DNA of 64,000 nucleotides. Source: Notamacropus eugenii. Its lineage: Eukaryota; Chordata; Mammalia; Diprotodontia; Macropodidae. The notes below the pieces were generated by a model, which was not told the origin of the DNA, did not search any database, and saw only the letters and a program-made list of their open reading frames with translations. The stretch lies in assembly GCF_028372415.1 (NCBI RefSeq), contig NC_092873.1, positions 356,714,128 through 356,778,127 on the forward strand, in the 5' to 3' direction. Of the stretch, positions 24,291-36,303 are shown in pieces (within the stretch, counting starts at the first letter, position 1; each line of letters begins with the position of its first letter). The position numbers were made by a program, and so were the translations under genes.

Positions 24291-25290
24291 AATTTCTGCA
24301 TAAATTACTCAGTAGTTCCCATAACCTGAGCTTCCATGGTCCTCTTCAGTCCCTTTCACGTGTGGTACGTAGCCAGCCAACTGCAGTGTTAATGTAAGGT
24401 TAATGGTGGGTGGGGAGAAGAATTGAAAATCTTCCTTGCCCATTAATGGACCTTCATACGTTTTGTTAATTTCTGTTGAGGCACTGGGTCACAGGGTCGT
24501 GTCTCCAGCTCTGAAAAGTGTATAAATACTCTGAGGTAAGGTTTTACTTTGGAACTTAGTCATTAGAAGTGTTTGTTTGGCTAGATGAGACTTTGGGTAG
24601 CCACTAAGGAGTTCCTCTGATTTTGAAAACCCAAATGTTGGTGCTTTTCTCTCTGGTAACTATGTATGTATTGCTTATGGTCAAACAGTTGGAAGCCCTC
24701 TCTGTTGGTCTTTATATCTCTGCTTGTATTTTCTCTGACGTTCAGGGTGCTGTCTTTTCCCCCTGAACTCAATGAATGATATATGTGTTTGATTAAAGTG
24801 ATTATTGACTCCTCAAAAGTTGCTTTCCTTTTAGAAAAGCAGTTCTCAGAACCTGCACAAGAGGCCCTCCTGTGTATACCGGGGTCCTTGTTGATATACC
24901 AGCCTAGACTTTGTCCAAGTGATAGGACCCCATCTGGCTCTCTCTGACTTCCAATGTTACTCCCTAACCCACTGAGGTCACAGGAACACAATGACTTGGA
25001 TTCTAGCCGCTTGGTGACTTGGCTCAACACTTATCTTGCCTCAGTGACTCCAGGTTCCATACAGATCTATGAGAGTTATAGAATTTGGCTATTATATTCC
25101 TGTGTGAGACTGGATGGATGAGCTGGCTGTTATGGTTGAGAACATGGGCATACTTGCTGTGCTAGTGATACAAATGAGGAAGTTGGGATACCAGGCCTGG
25201 GGGCAGTGGCTAGGCTCCATCCTCTCTGCTCTTGAGCTCTCAGTCTACCTTTGGGAAACCACCTGCTTTTGATCTTATTCATAAGACTTA
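24291..25290. other. unassigned intergenic DNA
   Basis: No repeat recognised. A 149-codon minus-strand frame (25030-24581) has no recognisable domain, start context or splice support. Confidence 0.4.
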
Positions 25291-25812
25291 TAGGATAGAC
25301 TTTTTAAAGCACACATGATTTATTAAAACACAGTAAAGGAAATCAATATAAATGGAATTGTCACATGGCAAGCTTTAAAGAAAGTGCTTCATATGATTTT
25401 CCCCTCCTCCAGCCTTCTTAACGATTCTCACTACTTGGGTCATGGAGAGAGGGATTAGGGAGGAGCTCCATGCTGAGAATGTCTAGGCAAGTAATTGGAG
25501 AAAACAGGGAAGAAGCACTGGGGTTTGAAATAGGTCTCTCAGTTCAACCTCATGGAAGCTATGGTTTCCCAGCAGTTGCCAGTCTGGTCTCAGTTTGATG
25601 ATGTGTCTTGTATTTCCAGTGCTTTGACATATTATCTGTGCTCCAGATCCCTGTTCAGTATCTGTTCTTGCTCTTCTGCATTGGGGTCCTAGCCCCAACA
25701 GCTCACTTTTTGTGGTGGGAAATGAGCAGCAAGGTGGTGTGGGTGCCTTGCCCCATTAAAGCTCTCCAGTTTAAGAAGCATCTCTTGGCTGAACCTTATA
25801 GGAAGAGTGGTT

Positions 25813-25979
25813 CAACATGATCAATGTGCATATATGTTTAATATGCTTGTACATGTATAACCTTTATGAGATTGCATGCTGCCTTGAGGAGGGGAGAAGG
25901 AAGGGAGGGGCAAAATTTAGAGCTCAAAATCTTATGAAAGTGAATGTTGAAAACTAAAAATAAGTAAATTCGAAAAAAA
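25813..25979 (+). mobile_element. 5'-truncated L1 3' end with target-site duplication
   Basis: About 167 bases matching, from memory, the marsupial L1 3' end ('gtacatgtataacctttatg', 'aaagtgaatgttgaaaac') and ending in poly-A. A 10-bp duplication AAGAGTGGTT flanks it at 25803-25812 and 25980-25989. Confidence 0.7.
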
Positions 25980-26044
25980 AAGAGTGGTTATAAAAAGTAT
26001 CCCAAGAGCTATCAGAAGATATCTCCAAAGCAGAAAGAGTCATT

Positions 26045-26200
26045 CTGTTTTTTAAAAAGTTTTTATTAATATCTTTTGCTATCACATTGCCTAGATTTCT
26101 CCTGTATCTCTCCTTATGCCCATCCCTGGAAGCCATCTCTTATGACAATGAATTTCTTTAAAAAGAAAAAAAAGGTGGAAAAAGAGAAAACCCCAGCAAA
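26045..26200 (-). repeat. possible L1 3' end fragment
   Basis: T-rich start followed by 'atcacattgcctagatttct' and 'ggaagccatctcttatgaca', like older marsupial L1 3' ends in reverse. Confidence 0.35.
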
Positions 26201-26249
26201 CTTACCCCCCTATCTGTGTCTATCTATTTATCTGTTTGTCTGTGTCTCC

Positions 26250-26400
26250 AAGTATATATAAATATGTACAGACAATACATGTACATATTTATGTCATACA
26301 TAATATAACTATATTATATAGTTTCATATATAAATATACATACATACACATGTACACATACAAACATATATGCATAACACATATACATATATGCATCTAG
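26250..26400. repeat. TA/CATA-rich microsatellite
   Basis: Low-complexity ATATAC and ACATAC mixture. Confidence 0.75.
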
Positions 26401-27355
26401 TGTGATGTTCTTTAAAATATTCCAAACCTATGGATGGCCCCATATTCCCAACCTCGGCAAAGGAGTTCTTACACAGAATTACTTACACAGTCATTCTTAC
26501 GCAGAAATCTACCATATTTTACTTATGACATTTTTACATTAAAATGTAAAATGCTTATAGTTCTGTATTGGCGAGTTTCATAACTTGTCTAAAATGTTGA
26601 AGTTTGAATAGAATGTCACAATAAAGAACAAATCATGTCATGGATTAATCTTTTCTGACCTAATTATGGTTGTTTCACAGTGGACTTTGAAAACTTTCTA
26701 TCATGACTGGTAGCTTTGGTATTTTAACTTGTAGTAAGAACCTTTTTATGCAGTCAGTAACTCCAAAGTGCTAACCATGATGAGATTTCATTAAACGACC
26801 CCTCTCTGACCAAGGGGCAATTTTTGGTGTGGGTGAAATATTCTTCCTTTCTACAATCATTCATTTACCTATTCATATTCCTTCAGCTGTGTAAATATTC
26901 AGGTCTTCATTCATTCATTTATCCTTCCTTTCACTCATTCATGCTCCATTCATACATATTTCCTCAGATACTTGCTCAGCATGTATTATGTACCAAATTA
27001 TATATCAAAAAGATTATGGTAAATTTGAGCATCCCCCAAGCAAAATATTTCTAGCATCTCTTTCAAAGTTCACCTCAAAATGTGTTCCTAAACTTACAGA
27101 CAGTGATATTTTATAACTGCTTTTGTCTGACTTTGTTTTCACTTTGAGACTCACTTGTCTAATTCTCTTAATTCTACCATTTCTTTATTTCTATTAGAAA
27201 CACAGTAAGTGGTGATTTTCATGTGTATTTTGTTGTTTCAAGAACTTCCAGTGAGAAAAGTCATTTGACCAAGGATGATTCCATCTAATTGTGTTCAGTT
27301 ATCATCTTGCCATCTTTGCAACAACAGAATGAAAAAAAGACTTTGTCAAATGGTA
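26401..27355. other. unassigned intergenic DNA
   Basis: AT-rich, with an 'attcattcat'-type stretch around 26850-26960. No gene seen. Confidence 0.4.
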
Positions 27356-27359
27356 AGTA

Positions 27360-27515
27360 TGGTAGAAATAGTTTGGGATTTTGAGTGAGAGTGCCCGACT
27401 TCAAGTCTTACCTCACTTCATTATATCAGTGTAAATTTGAGGGGGTCCCAATTTCCTTATCTATAAAATGGAATGGTTAGACTAGATCTCTTTCTGACTG
27501 TAGATGTATGGTCTT
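27360..27515 (+). repeat. MIR-type SINE
   Basis: Sense, diverged: 'ttccttatctataaaatgga' and 'gactagatctctttctgact'. Confidence 0.5.
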
Positions 27516-27944
27516 AGAGATAAACTTTATCCATCCATCCGTCTGTACATCCATCCATCTATATGTCGATGTAGACCACACTCTGTCTCATAGATATTAG
27601 GAGTTATTAGGAACTTAATAAACATTCTACTCACTGACTGATTTGTTTGTTCTTAATCTATATCTGTGATTTGATCTGCGTGGGAAACTTTGAAATTTTC
27701 TTTCTCATCGCAGATTGTTAACTTAGTTGTAACTTACAGTTTTTGAGAGTTGCCAGGAGCCACTGAAAATGTAAATGATTACCTCATTAGCATAGTGCCT
27801 GGCACAAAACAGATGGTTAATAAAAACTTACTGACTGACTAACTGACCGTGATCACACATGCCAGACCTCCCTGACTCCAAAGTTGGTGTGCTGTTTTTC
27901 ACTCGTTTAATCATCCTATCCAAGAAGGAAATTGGGTTAGCCTA

Positions 27945-28085
27945 GTAGGACCCAAGGCTTCTTGGCGAAGCCATGTTGACTCCTTGAGACCACTGCTTCC
28001 TCTTCTAAATGTTCACCAACCCGTCGTTTAATGACACACTCCAGAATTTGGCTGGGAATCCAAGTCAATCTCCCTGGCTACAGTT
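27945..28085 (-). repeat. L3/CR1 LINE fragment
   Basis: 'aagccatgttgactccttga', 'aaatgttcaccaacccgtcg' and 'acactccagaatttggctgg' match the antisense of CR1-type LINE 3' regions as I know them from birds and mammals. Confidence 0.55.
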
Positions 28086-28124
28086 TATGAAACTTTTTCA
28101 ACAGTTTGTTTTCAACAATTCAAT

Positions 28125-28740
28125 ATAAGAAACATTTATCATATGTCTTCAGTATATCAGGCACTGGACTAGGCCTGAAGAAATCAGAGCCCAAAGTCAT
28201 ATAAGCCTTGACCTCAAGGATCTTACCTTTCCCCAGCAAACAACAAATGTGAATATAAAGTCAATATGAAGTCTATGTAATGCAACCCAGAACTGCAAAG
28301 GGGAGAAGATATGAGAAAAAGGTTTCTATTGAAGTTTCTGCTTGAGCTGAGACTTGAAAAATGACAGGGCTTCAAAGAGACAGAGGTGAATAAGGAGTGC
28401 ATTCCAGAAAAAAGGGCAGGATGGGGGTGACTTGCATAGAAACAAGGAGATGGGAGATAGAGTGTCATGTAAGGAAAATAGCCAGTAGGCCAGTTTGAAT
28501 GGAAGAGTGAGTGCATGGTGGAGAGGAATGAAGAATGGAAGAAAAGGAAGGAAAGTAGAAGCCAGCTCTAGAGGACTCTAAGCACAAGTGTGAAGGATGT
28601 TAGGTGCCAGATAACAGAGTTGCACTTTATTTGAGAGGAATTAGGAAACCATTGAAACTTCTTGAGTGATCCCATGACACCTATGTCTTAGGAATATTTG
28701 GAAGCCATTATAGAGGATCGATAAGATTAGGGTAGAATAA
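28125..28740 (+). repeat. old interspersed repeat (L2-like 3' region, unnamed)
   Basis: Starts 'catatgtcttcagtatatca' and 'ggcactggactaggcctgaa', then 'gagctgagacttgaaaaatg' and 'ggaattaggaaaccattgaa'. I recognise this as a widely repeated mammalian sequence but not its family name. Confidence 0.4.
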
Positions 28741-29005
28741 CACATGGGGAGTCTGGTGGTAGAGTGGATTGAGTGCTGGGCCTGCAGTCAGGAAGACTCA
28801 TCTTTCTGAGTTCAGATCTGGCTTCAGACATTAGCTGTGTGATATCCTGGGTAGGCCACTTAATCCTATTTTCTTCATTTTCCTTATGTGTAAAATGAGC
28901 TGGAGAAGGAAATGGCAAACCATTTTAGTGTCTTTGCCAAGAAAACCTCAAATGCAGTCACCAAAAGTTCGCCATGATTGAAACTCCTGAACAACATACA
29001 ATGGA
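28741..29005 (+). repeat. MAR1-type SINE
   Basis: Sense: 'ctgagttcagatctggcttc', 'gagctggagaaggaaatggc', 'gaaactcctgaacaacatac'. Confidence 0.75.
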
Positions 29006-29124
29006 ACCAGATTCAGAGAGATCAATAAGAAGAGTGCTGCAATAAATCATCTAGGCAAAAATTAGGACATTTGCCTTTGATCAGTCCTGCAGCACTTGTA
29101 TGATTATGCAAGACTTTTCAAATA

Positions 29125-29300
29125 TCATGGCATTCGAGGCAGGAGGGACCTAACACAGGTCTAGTCATCTCTTACTTTAAAGTTGAAGAAAAAGAGGGCC
29201 AGAAAGTGTGAGGTGACTTGACTAAAGCCACACAGGTGTTAGGGGAAGAAGAGTCAGAATTGAAAGCTTGGTCTCCTCACTGCCAATCCAGTGCAGCTTC
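29125..29300 (-). repeat. MIR-type SINE
   Basis: Antisense: 'gtgacttgactaaagccaca'. Diverged. Confidence 0.5.
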
Positions 29301-29374
29301 TGCTGAGCTCTTGCAATGATTCAGCCCTCATACAAGACTGAAGCAAGAGTGCATTAGGGGAATTAGTCTGTCTG

Positions 29375-29500
29375 TCAATCAATCCACATTTCAGTGCCTA
29401 CTCTGTGCCAGGCACTGTGCTAAGTGCTAACAATGAGACTACGAGTTAAAAAAACCAGTCCCTGTCCTTAGGGAGTTTACAATCTATTGAGGGAAGACAA
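29375..29500 (+). repeat. L2-like LINE 3' fragment
   Basis: 'gtgccaggcactgtgctaag' and 'ccttagggagtttacaatct'. Confidence 0.5.
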
Positions 29501-29734
29501 TCTACAAAAGCAAGTTGAAAGGTGTAGGGGAGGCATGGGTCATGATGGAGAAGTAACAAGATGTCCAAAAGCAGTGTACTTGGTGAGAAATGGAGGGAAG
29601 ACTATGCTTGAGACTCTTGAATGGAAGTCCTTGAGTCGAGGATCCAATCAAATAGGATCCAATGAGAGATGCAATCAAGACACTGATGAGAAGTAAGTAC
29701 CAGGTACATTCAGTCTTGAAGGATCCTTAGATTG

Positions 29735-29894
29735 TCCAATGATGTGTTTGTCTTTCTTTCTGGAAGAGGACCATGACATCAAGATGACATGACTTGCATA
29801 AGACTTTGATTTGAGTGATGGAGGGGTATGCAAGATCACCAACCTCACTTTCTTCTCCTGAGCCATCTGTACCAGACACTGAAGTCCTTGCTCG
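29735..29894 (+). repeat. marsupial interspersed repeat, family A, copy 3 (left part)
   Basis: 'gaggaccatgacatcaagat', 'gactttgatttgagtgatgg', 'tcttctcctgagccatctgt'. It resumes at 30393 after the LINE fragment. Confidence 0.6.
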
Positions 29895-30392
29895 AGCTGA
29901 ACTGTCAAGTATTGAAACTATGCTTCAGAGAGTGGAACTCCGATGGGAGGTCCATGTTGTTCGAATGCAAAATATATGCTTGCCAAAAAGACTCTTTTAT
30001 GGAGAGCTCACATGGGGCAGGTGATCACATGGTGGTCAGAAGAAGCCACACAAAGACACTCTCAAGGTCTCTCTCAAGAACTTTGGAATTCAGTGTGCAA
30101 CATGGGAAACACTAGCATAGGACTGCTCAGCATGGCATGCCCACATCAGAAAGCATACTGTGCTCTGTAAGCAAAGCAAAACTGAGACAGCATGAAGTAA
30201 ATCAGGATGTGCAATTGGAGTATCGACCCAAAAAATTCATATGGACTATCTGTGCCCAACCTATGGTAAAGCATTCTTGGCTCAAATTGGTATGATCAGC
30301 CACAGTTGCACACACTGAAACTTCACTTTATCATGGTGATGTTATTTTGGTCCTCTTTGAAAACAAAGGACAGCAACCAACTAAGGATGACT
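29895..30392 (+). pseudogene. C-terminal fragment of a non-LTR retrotransposon protein, zinc-finger type
   Basis: In pieces over more than one frame the sequence reads VELRWEVHVVRM, PKRLFYGEL, SLKNFGIQ and, near the end, CPTYGKAFLAQIGMISH. The order LRW..HVVRM, PK.L.YGEL, then a C2H2-like finger with 'IG.ISH' is known to me from the C-termini of non-LTR retrotransposon ORF2 proteins of invertebrates and fish. It is frameshifted and splits a family A repeat. Confidence 0.45.
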
Positions 30393-30440
30393 GGAGATGG
30401 CCCAGGATGCAATGGGAGACCCTGGCCCATTCAGGCTAAA
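30393..30440 (+). repeat. marsupial interspersed repeat, family A, copy 3 (right part)
   Basis: 'gatgactggagatggcccag' and 'gatgcaatgggagaccctgg' are almost identical to 31018-31060 in copy 4. Confidence 0.6.
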
Positions 30441-30867
30441 ATCTTATTACATTCTTATCACACACATTCATATCACACATTTATCACGCACAATGTGTAT
30501 GATATCACACACAGTTTGAGTGAGATATATCCATTCAATGAATAGGCTTCTTTTGTTACCCAAGGGATTTTCCTTTTAATAAAAAATAATCAAACTGGGA
30601 GGGGTAAACCGTCAGGGTTCCTGGGTAAAAGAGAAGCAATTACTATTTAGCAATTACATTCACTCTTTTCTAGGTGGGTGGGGACTTGTACAGTCTATGA
30701 ACTCCAGAGTGAATTGGATTTAAGGCTTGATCTTTGAGCATGAAACATAGCCAGCAAATCCAAAGAAAAAAAGGCAGCTTTTGACTATAGAGTGAGCAGA
30801 GGAGAAGAGGGAAGGAGAAGGGAAGGGGAGGGAAGGGGAAGGGAGGAACTGCTACTCATTCACAGGT
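30441..30867. other. unassigned intergenic DNA with a GA-rich patch
   Basis: Nothing recognised except AG/GGA-rich sequence at about 30795-30846. Confidence 0.4.
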
Positions 30868-31085
30868 TGTATTTGTCATTCATTCTCTAAGAGGACCATG
30901 ACATCAAGATGATGACTTGCAGTTGACTTTGATTTGAGTGAGGGAGGGCTGTGCAAGGTCACCAACCTCATTTTCTTCTCCTGAGCCATCTGGGTCCAGT
31001 GTCCTGATATTCTTCAGGATGACTGGAGATGGCCCAGGATGCAATGGGAGACCCTGACCCTTTCAGGCTAAGGTACTATCACATT
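30868..31085 (+). repeat. marsupial interspersed repeat, family A, copy 4
   Basis: Uninterrupted copy: 'agaggaccatgacatcaaga', 'gtgcaaggtcaccaacctca', 'gatgactggagatggcccag'. It serves as the reference for copy 3. Confidence 0.6.
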
Positions 31086-32165
31086 CTCATTTTGAGTGAA
31101 ATACACCCTTTTGTTGAAGTAATTATTGATTAAAATTAATTAAATTAAATAATTAATCAACCCGTCCTCCAACAATCTCAAAATATTAGTAGTCTTTCCT
31201 CAAAAATGACTTTATTTTGCTTTATTTTTAACCTTGTTCTTTATAGTTTCCATGATAGGTACAGGAGCCCTGGAAGTGGCAGTACCTCCCAGGCCATGCC
31301 CCACGACCACTGGCCTAATTCCCACAGTCATGACTGAGGGGAGAAATCATGGAGAAATCACCACCTGCCACAGCTGCTGACCACCTGTCAACCACAGTCA
31401 AACAGACGTAGAACCCCTGGAAAAAGTAGTACCTCTTAGACCTCCAGACCTCCTTCAAGTCTAGTCTCTACAAGCATAATTGGGGGGAGAAATTATGGTA
31501 GAGAGAGAGTGTAACTTCTTCATCCCTACCAGAGAGTATTGCCAACCACCTACCATGAACAATCAGATAGGCTCAGGAGCCTGTGGAGCAACAGTTCCTC
31601 CTATACTACTGGGCCTGCTTCCAGCTCAGATCTTGCAGACTCATCCCCCAGAGAAGAGGCCAGCCAGTCCCACCTTCCAACCAACTGCCATATACAGAGA
31701 AGGCAAGCCAGACTAGGAGAAGCAGCAAGACACTCGGGATGTGGGGGAGAGACAGTGACCACAAATTTCTGGGGAGGTTAAACTGCCACTACTGTCTTTA
31801 TCACCATCCCCACTTAGACCTTAATGGAGCCAGACTAGAACCCTGAACTCAAGACCCTTGGGAATGGTCATGTTTCTAGCCCCATGCTGTCAGCTATTGT
31901 TTGAGGAAACAACCTCATTGTGGAAAGCTGCAATTGCTCTTACAGGTTCTATAACCACAGCTGTTGAAGATTCATAAAAGAAAACTCTTGTTACCAAAGT
32001 CCTGGGCATTATCAAACGGTTCAATGCCAGAAAGTGATATGGCTTTTATCAGTGAGTGTAATATGAAAGTAGAGGCATTACCATCTACTTTGACCCTGAA
32101 CCTTAAAGATCATGGAACTTTTCTACCTGTCTTGAAATGGAAATTTTCCATATGTTTTGTCTTCC
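31086..32165. other. unassigned intergenic DNA
   Basis: Includes a GC-richer stretch (31240-31860) with several overlapping 70-90-codon frames. None is recognisable. It could be a decayed LTR or retrogene, but nothing seen supports either. Confidence 0.35.
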
Positions 32166-32377
32166 TCATTAGAATGTGAGTTCCTTGAGGGCAGAAACTA
32201 TCTTAGTTTTCTATTTATGTCCGCAGCACTTGGCATAGTTCATTGTACCTAAATGCTTCTATCACTTAAAAGCTTCATTCCTTTACTTGTACTTAATATT
32301 TGATCATTTGTGTACATGATTCTCTTCAATAGGAAGGGAATTCCTTCAGGGCAGGAACTGTTGCTTTCTTTTGCCTT
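32166..32377 (+). repeat. L2-like LINE 3' end, split by an LTR
   Basis: 'gtgagttccttgagggcaga' and 'ttccttcagggcaggaactg' are L2 3'-end phrases. The second appears to continue at 32845 ('tttgtatcgctaatgcctgg'). Confidence 0.45.
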
Positions 32378-32838
32378 GTGGGTAAAATTGTTAGGGCCAG
32401 ATAAAAACAGAACCAGTACAAAATCCAAATCCAAGTCTAAATAATAAATTTAGGAACCAATGAGGGTTTTTATTTATTTTTTTTAATTTTCCAGCAAGTG
32501 AGTACCACCCAAATGGGCAGAGACTCTCTGAAAGAGCAACAGGACAAATGCTATATAGGTTTCAATTTAGGCAGGAGATAAATTGGGTATGGAGTGCATG
32601 GGCTTGGACAGGGATTGTTGCTAGGTATGGGAGATGTGGTATGTGTTGATTGGACAGTGCCTCTTGCTTGGATAAGTAACAGGAAAGGCTCCTCTTCTAT
32701 CTTTGCTGTTTCAGCAGAAAAGAAGATTGCAGAAGGGGTTTGGGGGAGGAGGATTGGGAGGGGTGGCTGTAATACAAATAGGCTGAAGGGCAAGACAGAG
32801 TAACCATAGACAAGATGGAGTATTTTCTTGGTTACCCG
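32378..32838 (-). mobile_element. probable solo LTR
   Basis: On the minus strand there is a TATA-like CTATATAG (32551-32558) and an AATAAA about 80 bases further on (about 32470). The ends resemble TGTGGGTAA and TTACCC. It separates two halves of an L2 3' end. No internal viral sequence is present and no duplication was confirmed. Confidence 0.4.
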
Positions 32839-32879
32839 TAATCTTTGTATCGCTAATGCCTGGCACAGGGCTTCATAGG

Positions 32880-33628
32880 TCATGAGAGCTTAACCATTTG
32901 TAAAACTAAATTTGATTACAGCTCATGACACAGCTGTTTTACTCAGGTGAGAGAGGCTCTATTGCAAGAAAGCTGACTGCCAGGTGATTACTTTATTTAG
33001 GCACAACAACACATAAGAAGTATGTAGTAAGGCATAGAGGGGTTGTCAAGGGACTTGTGTTGTTACAGGGAAAATGGTAGAGGATTCCCAAATATTTTCT
33101 GAATTGTTGGTGTAAATTTTGTTTAACCATGTTTTTCATAGCTGGCTGTAAGCAAGATATGAGCAGAAAAAATTACCCATTAGCAATTTAAGAAATCTCT
33201 AGCTCAAGTGAGTTCCTAAGGCAATATACCCAAATAGCCCTACCCATGAAACAATGTCATTTATTTGCAATGTTCTACTCAAGAATATGAACTATTCACC
33301 ATCTGTGCTTTTATCTATGGGAGAAAATTCTGTTTGATTTGAATACTGTCAACTTTATCAGTTACTATGATGTTTGTATTTAAGTAAAATATATTTTTGT
33401 AGCAGAAAGTGTCCAGGGCTTTGGGCTAACTATAGCTTAGAGTCCCCAGGCAAACAATTTTTTCTTTATCTGCTTGTTTCCATTAAAAAAAAAAATACAA
33501 CATTTGTGATGTGGGTTTAACAGCTGGTGATCATGGTGGGTGACATGACTCAGTCAACAAATAGTGAAAGTGTAATGGTTGAAATGAGCCCTATCCAGCT
33601 GCTAGAGTATTATATAATGTATTCAGAG
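32880..33628. other. unassigned intergenic DNA
   Basis: AT-rich; no gene or clear repeat recognised. Confidence 0.4.
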
Positions 33629-33644
33629 GAGCTCTATCAATTCT

Positions 33645-36287
33645 TTTTTAAAATTAATTAATTAATTTTTAGTTTTCAACATTCACTTTCACAAGATTTT
33701 GAGTTCCAAATTTTCTACCCATCTTTCCCCTCCACACTCCCCAAGATAGTGAACATTCTGATTACCATTTCCCCCAATCTTCCCTCCTTCTATCATACCC
33801 CTCCTTTCTTTCATCCCCTTCCCCTCTATTTTCTTGTAGGGCAAGATAGATTTCCCCCCTCCTCCTTGCCTGTAGGTTTTATTTTTCAGTTGCATGTAAA
33901 AACAATTTTTAACATTTGTTTTTAAAACTTTGAGTTCCAACTACTCTCCGTCCCTCTGTCCCCACACAGCCCTACTGAGAAGGTAAGCAATTCAATATAG
34001 GCTATACTTGTGTAGTTATGCAAAACACTTCTATAACAGTCATATTGTGAAAGATTAATTACATTTCCCTCCATCCTATCCTGCTTCCCATTTATTCTAT
34101 TCTCTCTTTTGACTCTATCCCTCCTCAAAAGACTTTACTTATGATTACCCCCTCTTCCCATTTGCCCTCCCTTGTATCATCCCCCCATCCCTCCTTGCTT
34201 ATCCCTTTCCCCCCACTTTCCTGTAATATAAGGTAAATTTTCATACAAATTGAATGTGCATGTTATTCCTTCCTTAAGCCAAATGCAATGAGAGTAAGTT
34301 CACTCTTTCTCTCTTACCTCCCCTTTCCTCCCCTCCATTGAAAAAGCTTTTTCTTGCCTCCTTTATGTGAGTTAGTTTGCCTCATTCTGGTTCTCCTTTT
34401 CTCCTCCCAATATTCCTCTCTCACTCCTTAATTTTATTTAACTAGCTAATCTGTTCAGATATTATCCCTATCTATTCAACTCATCCTTTGCCCTCTGTCT
34501 ATATGTATATAATCCCTGCAACACTGAGAAAAATCGCGAGTTACAAATGTGATCTTTCCATGGAGGAATGTAAACAGTTCAGCTTTAGTAAGTCCCTTAC
34601 GATTTCTCTTCCCTGTTTACCTTTCATGCTTCTCTTGATTCTTGTGTTTGAAAGTCAAATTTTCTATTCCACTCTGGTCATTTCAACAACAGTGCTTGAA
34701 AGTTCTCTATTTCATTGAATGATCTTTTTTTTTCCTTGAAAAAATTAGTTTTTAGACTTCCTTTTGCTGGGTGTGGGATTCTTGGTTTTAATCCTAGCTC
34801 ATTTGTCCTCTGAAATATCTTGTTCCAAGTCCTGTGATCCCTTAATGTAGAAGCTGCTAGATCATATGTTATCCTGATTGTAGTTCCACAATACTTGAAC
34901 TGTTTCTTTCTGACTGCTTGCAATATTTTCTCCTTGACCTGAGAACTCTGACATTTGGCTAAAATATTCCTAGGAGTTTTCCTTTTGGGATCTCTTTCAG
35001 GAGATGATTGGTGGATTCTTTTAATATCTAATTTAACGACTGGCTCTAGAATATCAGGGCAGTTTTCCTTGATAATTTCTTGAAAGATGATGTCTGGGCT
35101 CTTTTTTTGATCATGGCTTTCAGGTAGTCCAGTAATTTTTAAATTGTCTCTGCTGGATCTATTTTTCAGGTCAGTTGTTTTTCTAATGTAATATTTCATA
35201 TTGTCTGGTATTTTTTTATTCCTTTGGCTTTGTTTTATTACCTCTTGATTTTTCATAATGTCATTACCTTCCATTTGCTCCATTCTTCTCTTTAAGGAAT
35301 TATTTTCTTCAGTGAGCTTTTGGACATCCTTTGACATCTGACCAGTTCTGCCTTTTAGGACATTCTTCTCCTCATTGGCTTTTTGGATCTCTTTTGCCTT
35401 TTGGGTTAGTCTATCTTTTAAATTGTTATTTTCTTCAGCATTTTTTGGGTCTCCTTTAGCAAGCAGTACTCATTTTTCATGGTTTTCTTGCATCACTCTC
35501 ATTTATCTTCCCAATTTTTGCTCTACTTCTGTTACTTGATTTTCAAAATCCTTTTTTGAGCTCTTCCATGGAACTCAATTCCTATTTTTCTTGGAGGCTT
35601 TGAATGGAGAAGCTTTGACTTTGGTATCTTCTGTTTGTATACTTTGGCCTTCCTTGTTACCAAAGTAAGATTCAATAGTCTGATTCTTTTTCCCGTTTTT
35701 GCCTATTTTTCCAGATTTTTACTTGACTTTTGAGCTCTTTGTCAAGGTATTTCTCTGCTTCCAGTGGGGGTGGAGGTGTACTCTCAGCTGCTGAGTCCCT
35801 TCACAATCCTTGGGCCTAGAGCTCCAGAAATAGTGACTGTTGCTGCTGCTGCTCCTGCTGCTATTGCCATGGACTCCTCCTCAGCTTACTCTTCCACCCA
35901 GTCTGCTGCCCTGGGGCTGGGTGCTGACCACTCTACTACCATGGGTTTTTTCCACTGACCCTCTAATTTGTCCTTGGTGTTTTGGGATCATGAAGTCTGG
36001 AAAGTGCCACAAGTGTCAAAGATTCAGTGCCCCCAAGTCCTGCTCAGATCCCATCTGTACCAGTGCAGCTCACACTGCACTGCTCCCTGCTCCCTGCATG
36101 GCACAATGGACACTTCCTGGCCAACTTCTAGGCTATCTTGGGCTGAAGATTTGCTTTACTCTGTCATTCTGTGGGTTCTGCAGCTCCAGAATTTGTTTAG
36201 AGTCATTTTTTACAAGTATTTGGCTGGGTTTGTGGGGAGAGCACTAGGAAGTCCTTGTTGTTACTGCATCATCTTAGCTCCAACCAC
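33645..36287 (-). mobile_element. HAL1 element, copy 3, full-length with perfect target-site duplication
   Basis: Bounded by a perfect 16-bp duplication GAGCTCTATCAATTCT at 33629-33644 and 36288-36303. The 5' end is GGAGCTAAGATGATG; the 3' tail is A-rich with TTAATTAAT. ORF1 lies in between and there is no ORF2. More diverged from copies 1, 2 and 4 than they are from each other, and it lacks the (CA)n tract. Confidence 0.88.
34678..35337 (-). pseudogene. ORF1 remnant of HAL1 copy 3
   Basis: 219 codons stay open, from the coiled-coil end (EENNSLKRRMEQME) through the RRM start (NLKITGLPESHDQKK) and the C-terminal domain (RITYDLAASTLRDHRTWN). The N-terminal coiled coil (about 35340-35700) is broken. 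Confidence 0.78.
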
Positions 36288-36303
36288 GAGCTCTATCAAT
36301 TCT

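Noticed and set aside
24581..25030. 149-codon minus-strand frame
   Set aside because: No recognisable domain, unfavourable composition and no splice or promoter context. Possible by chance at this length.
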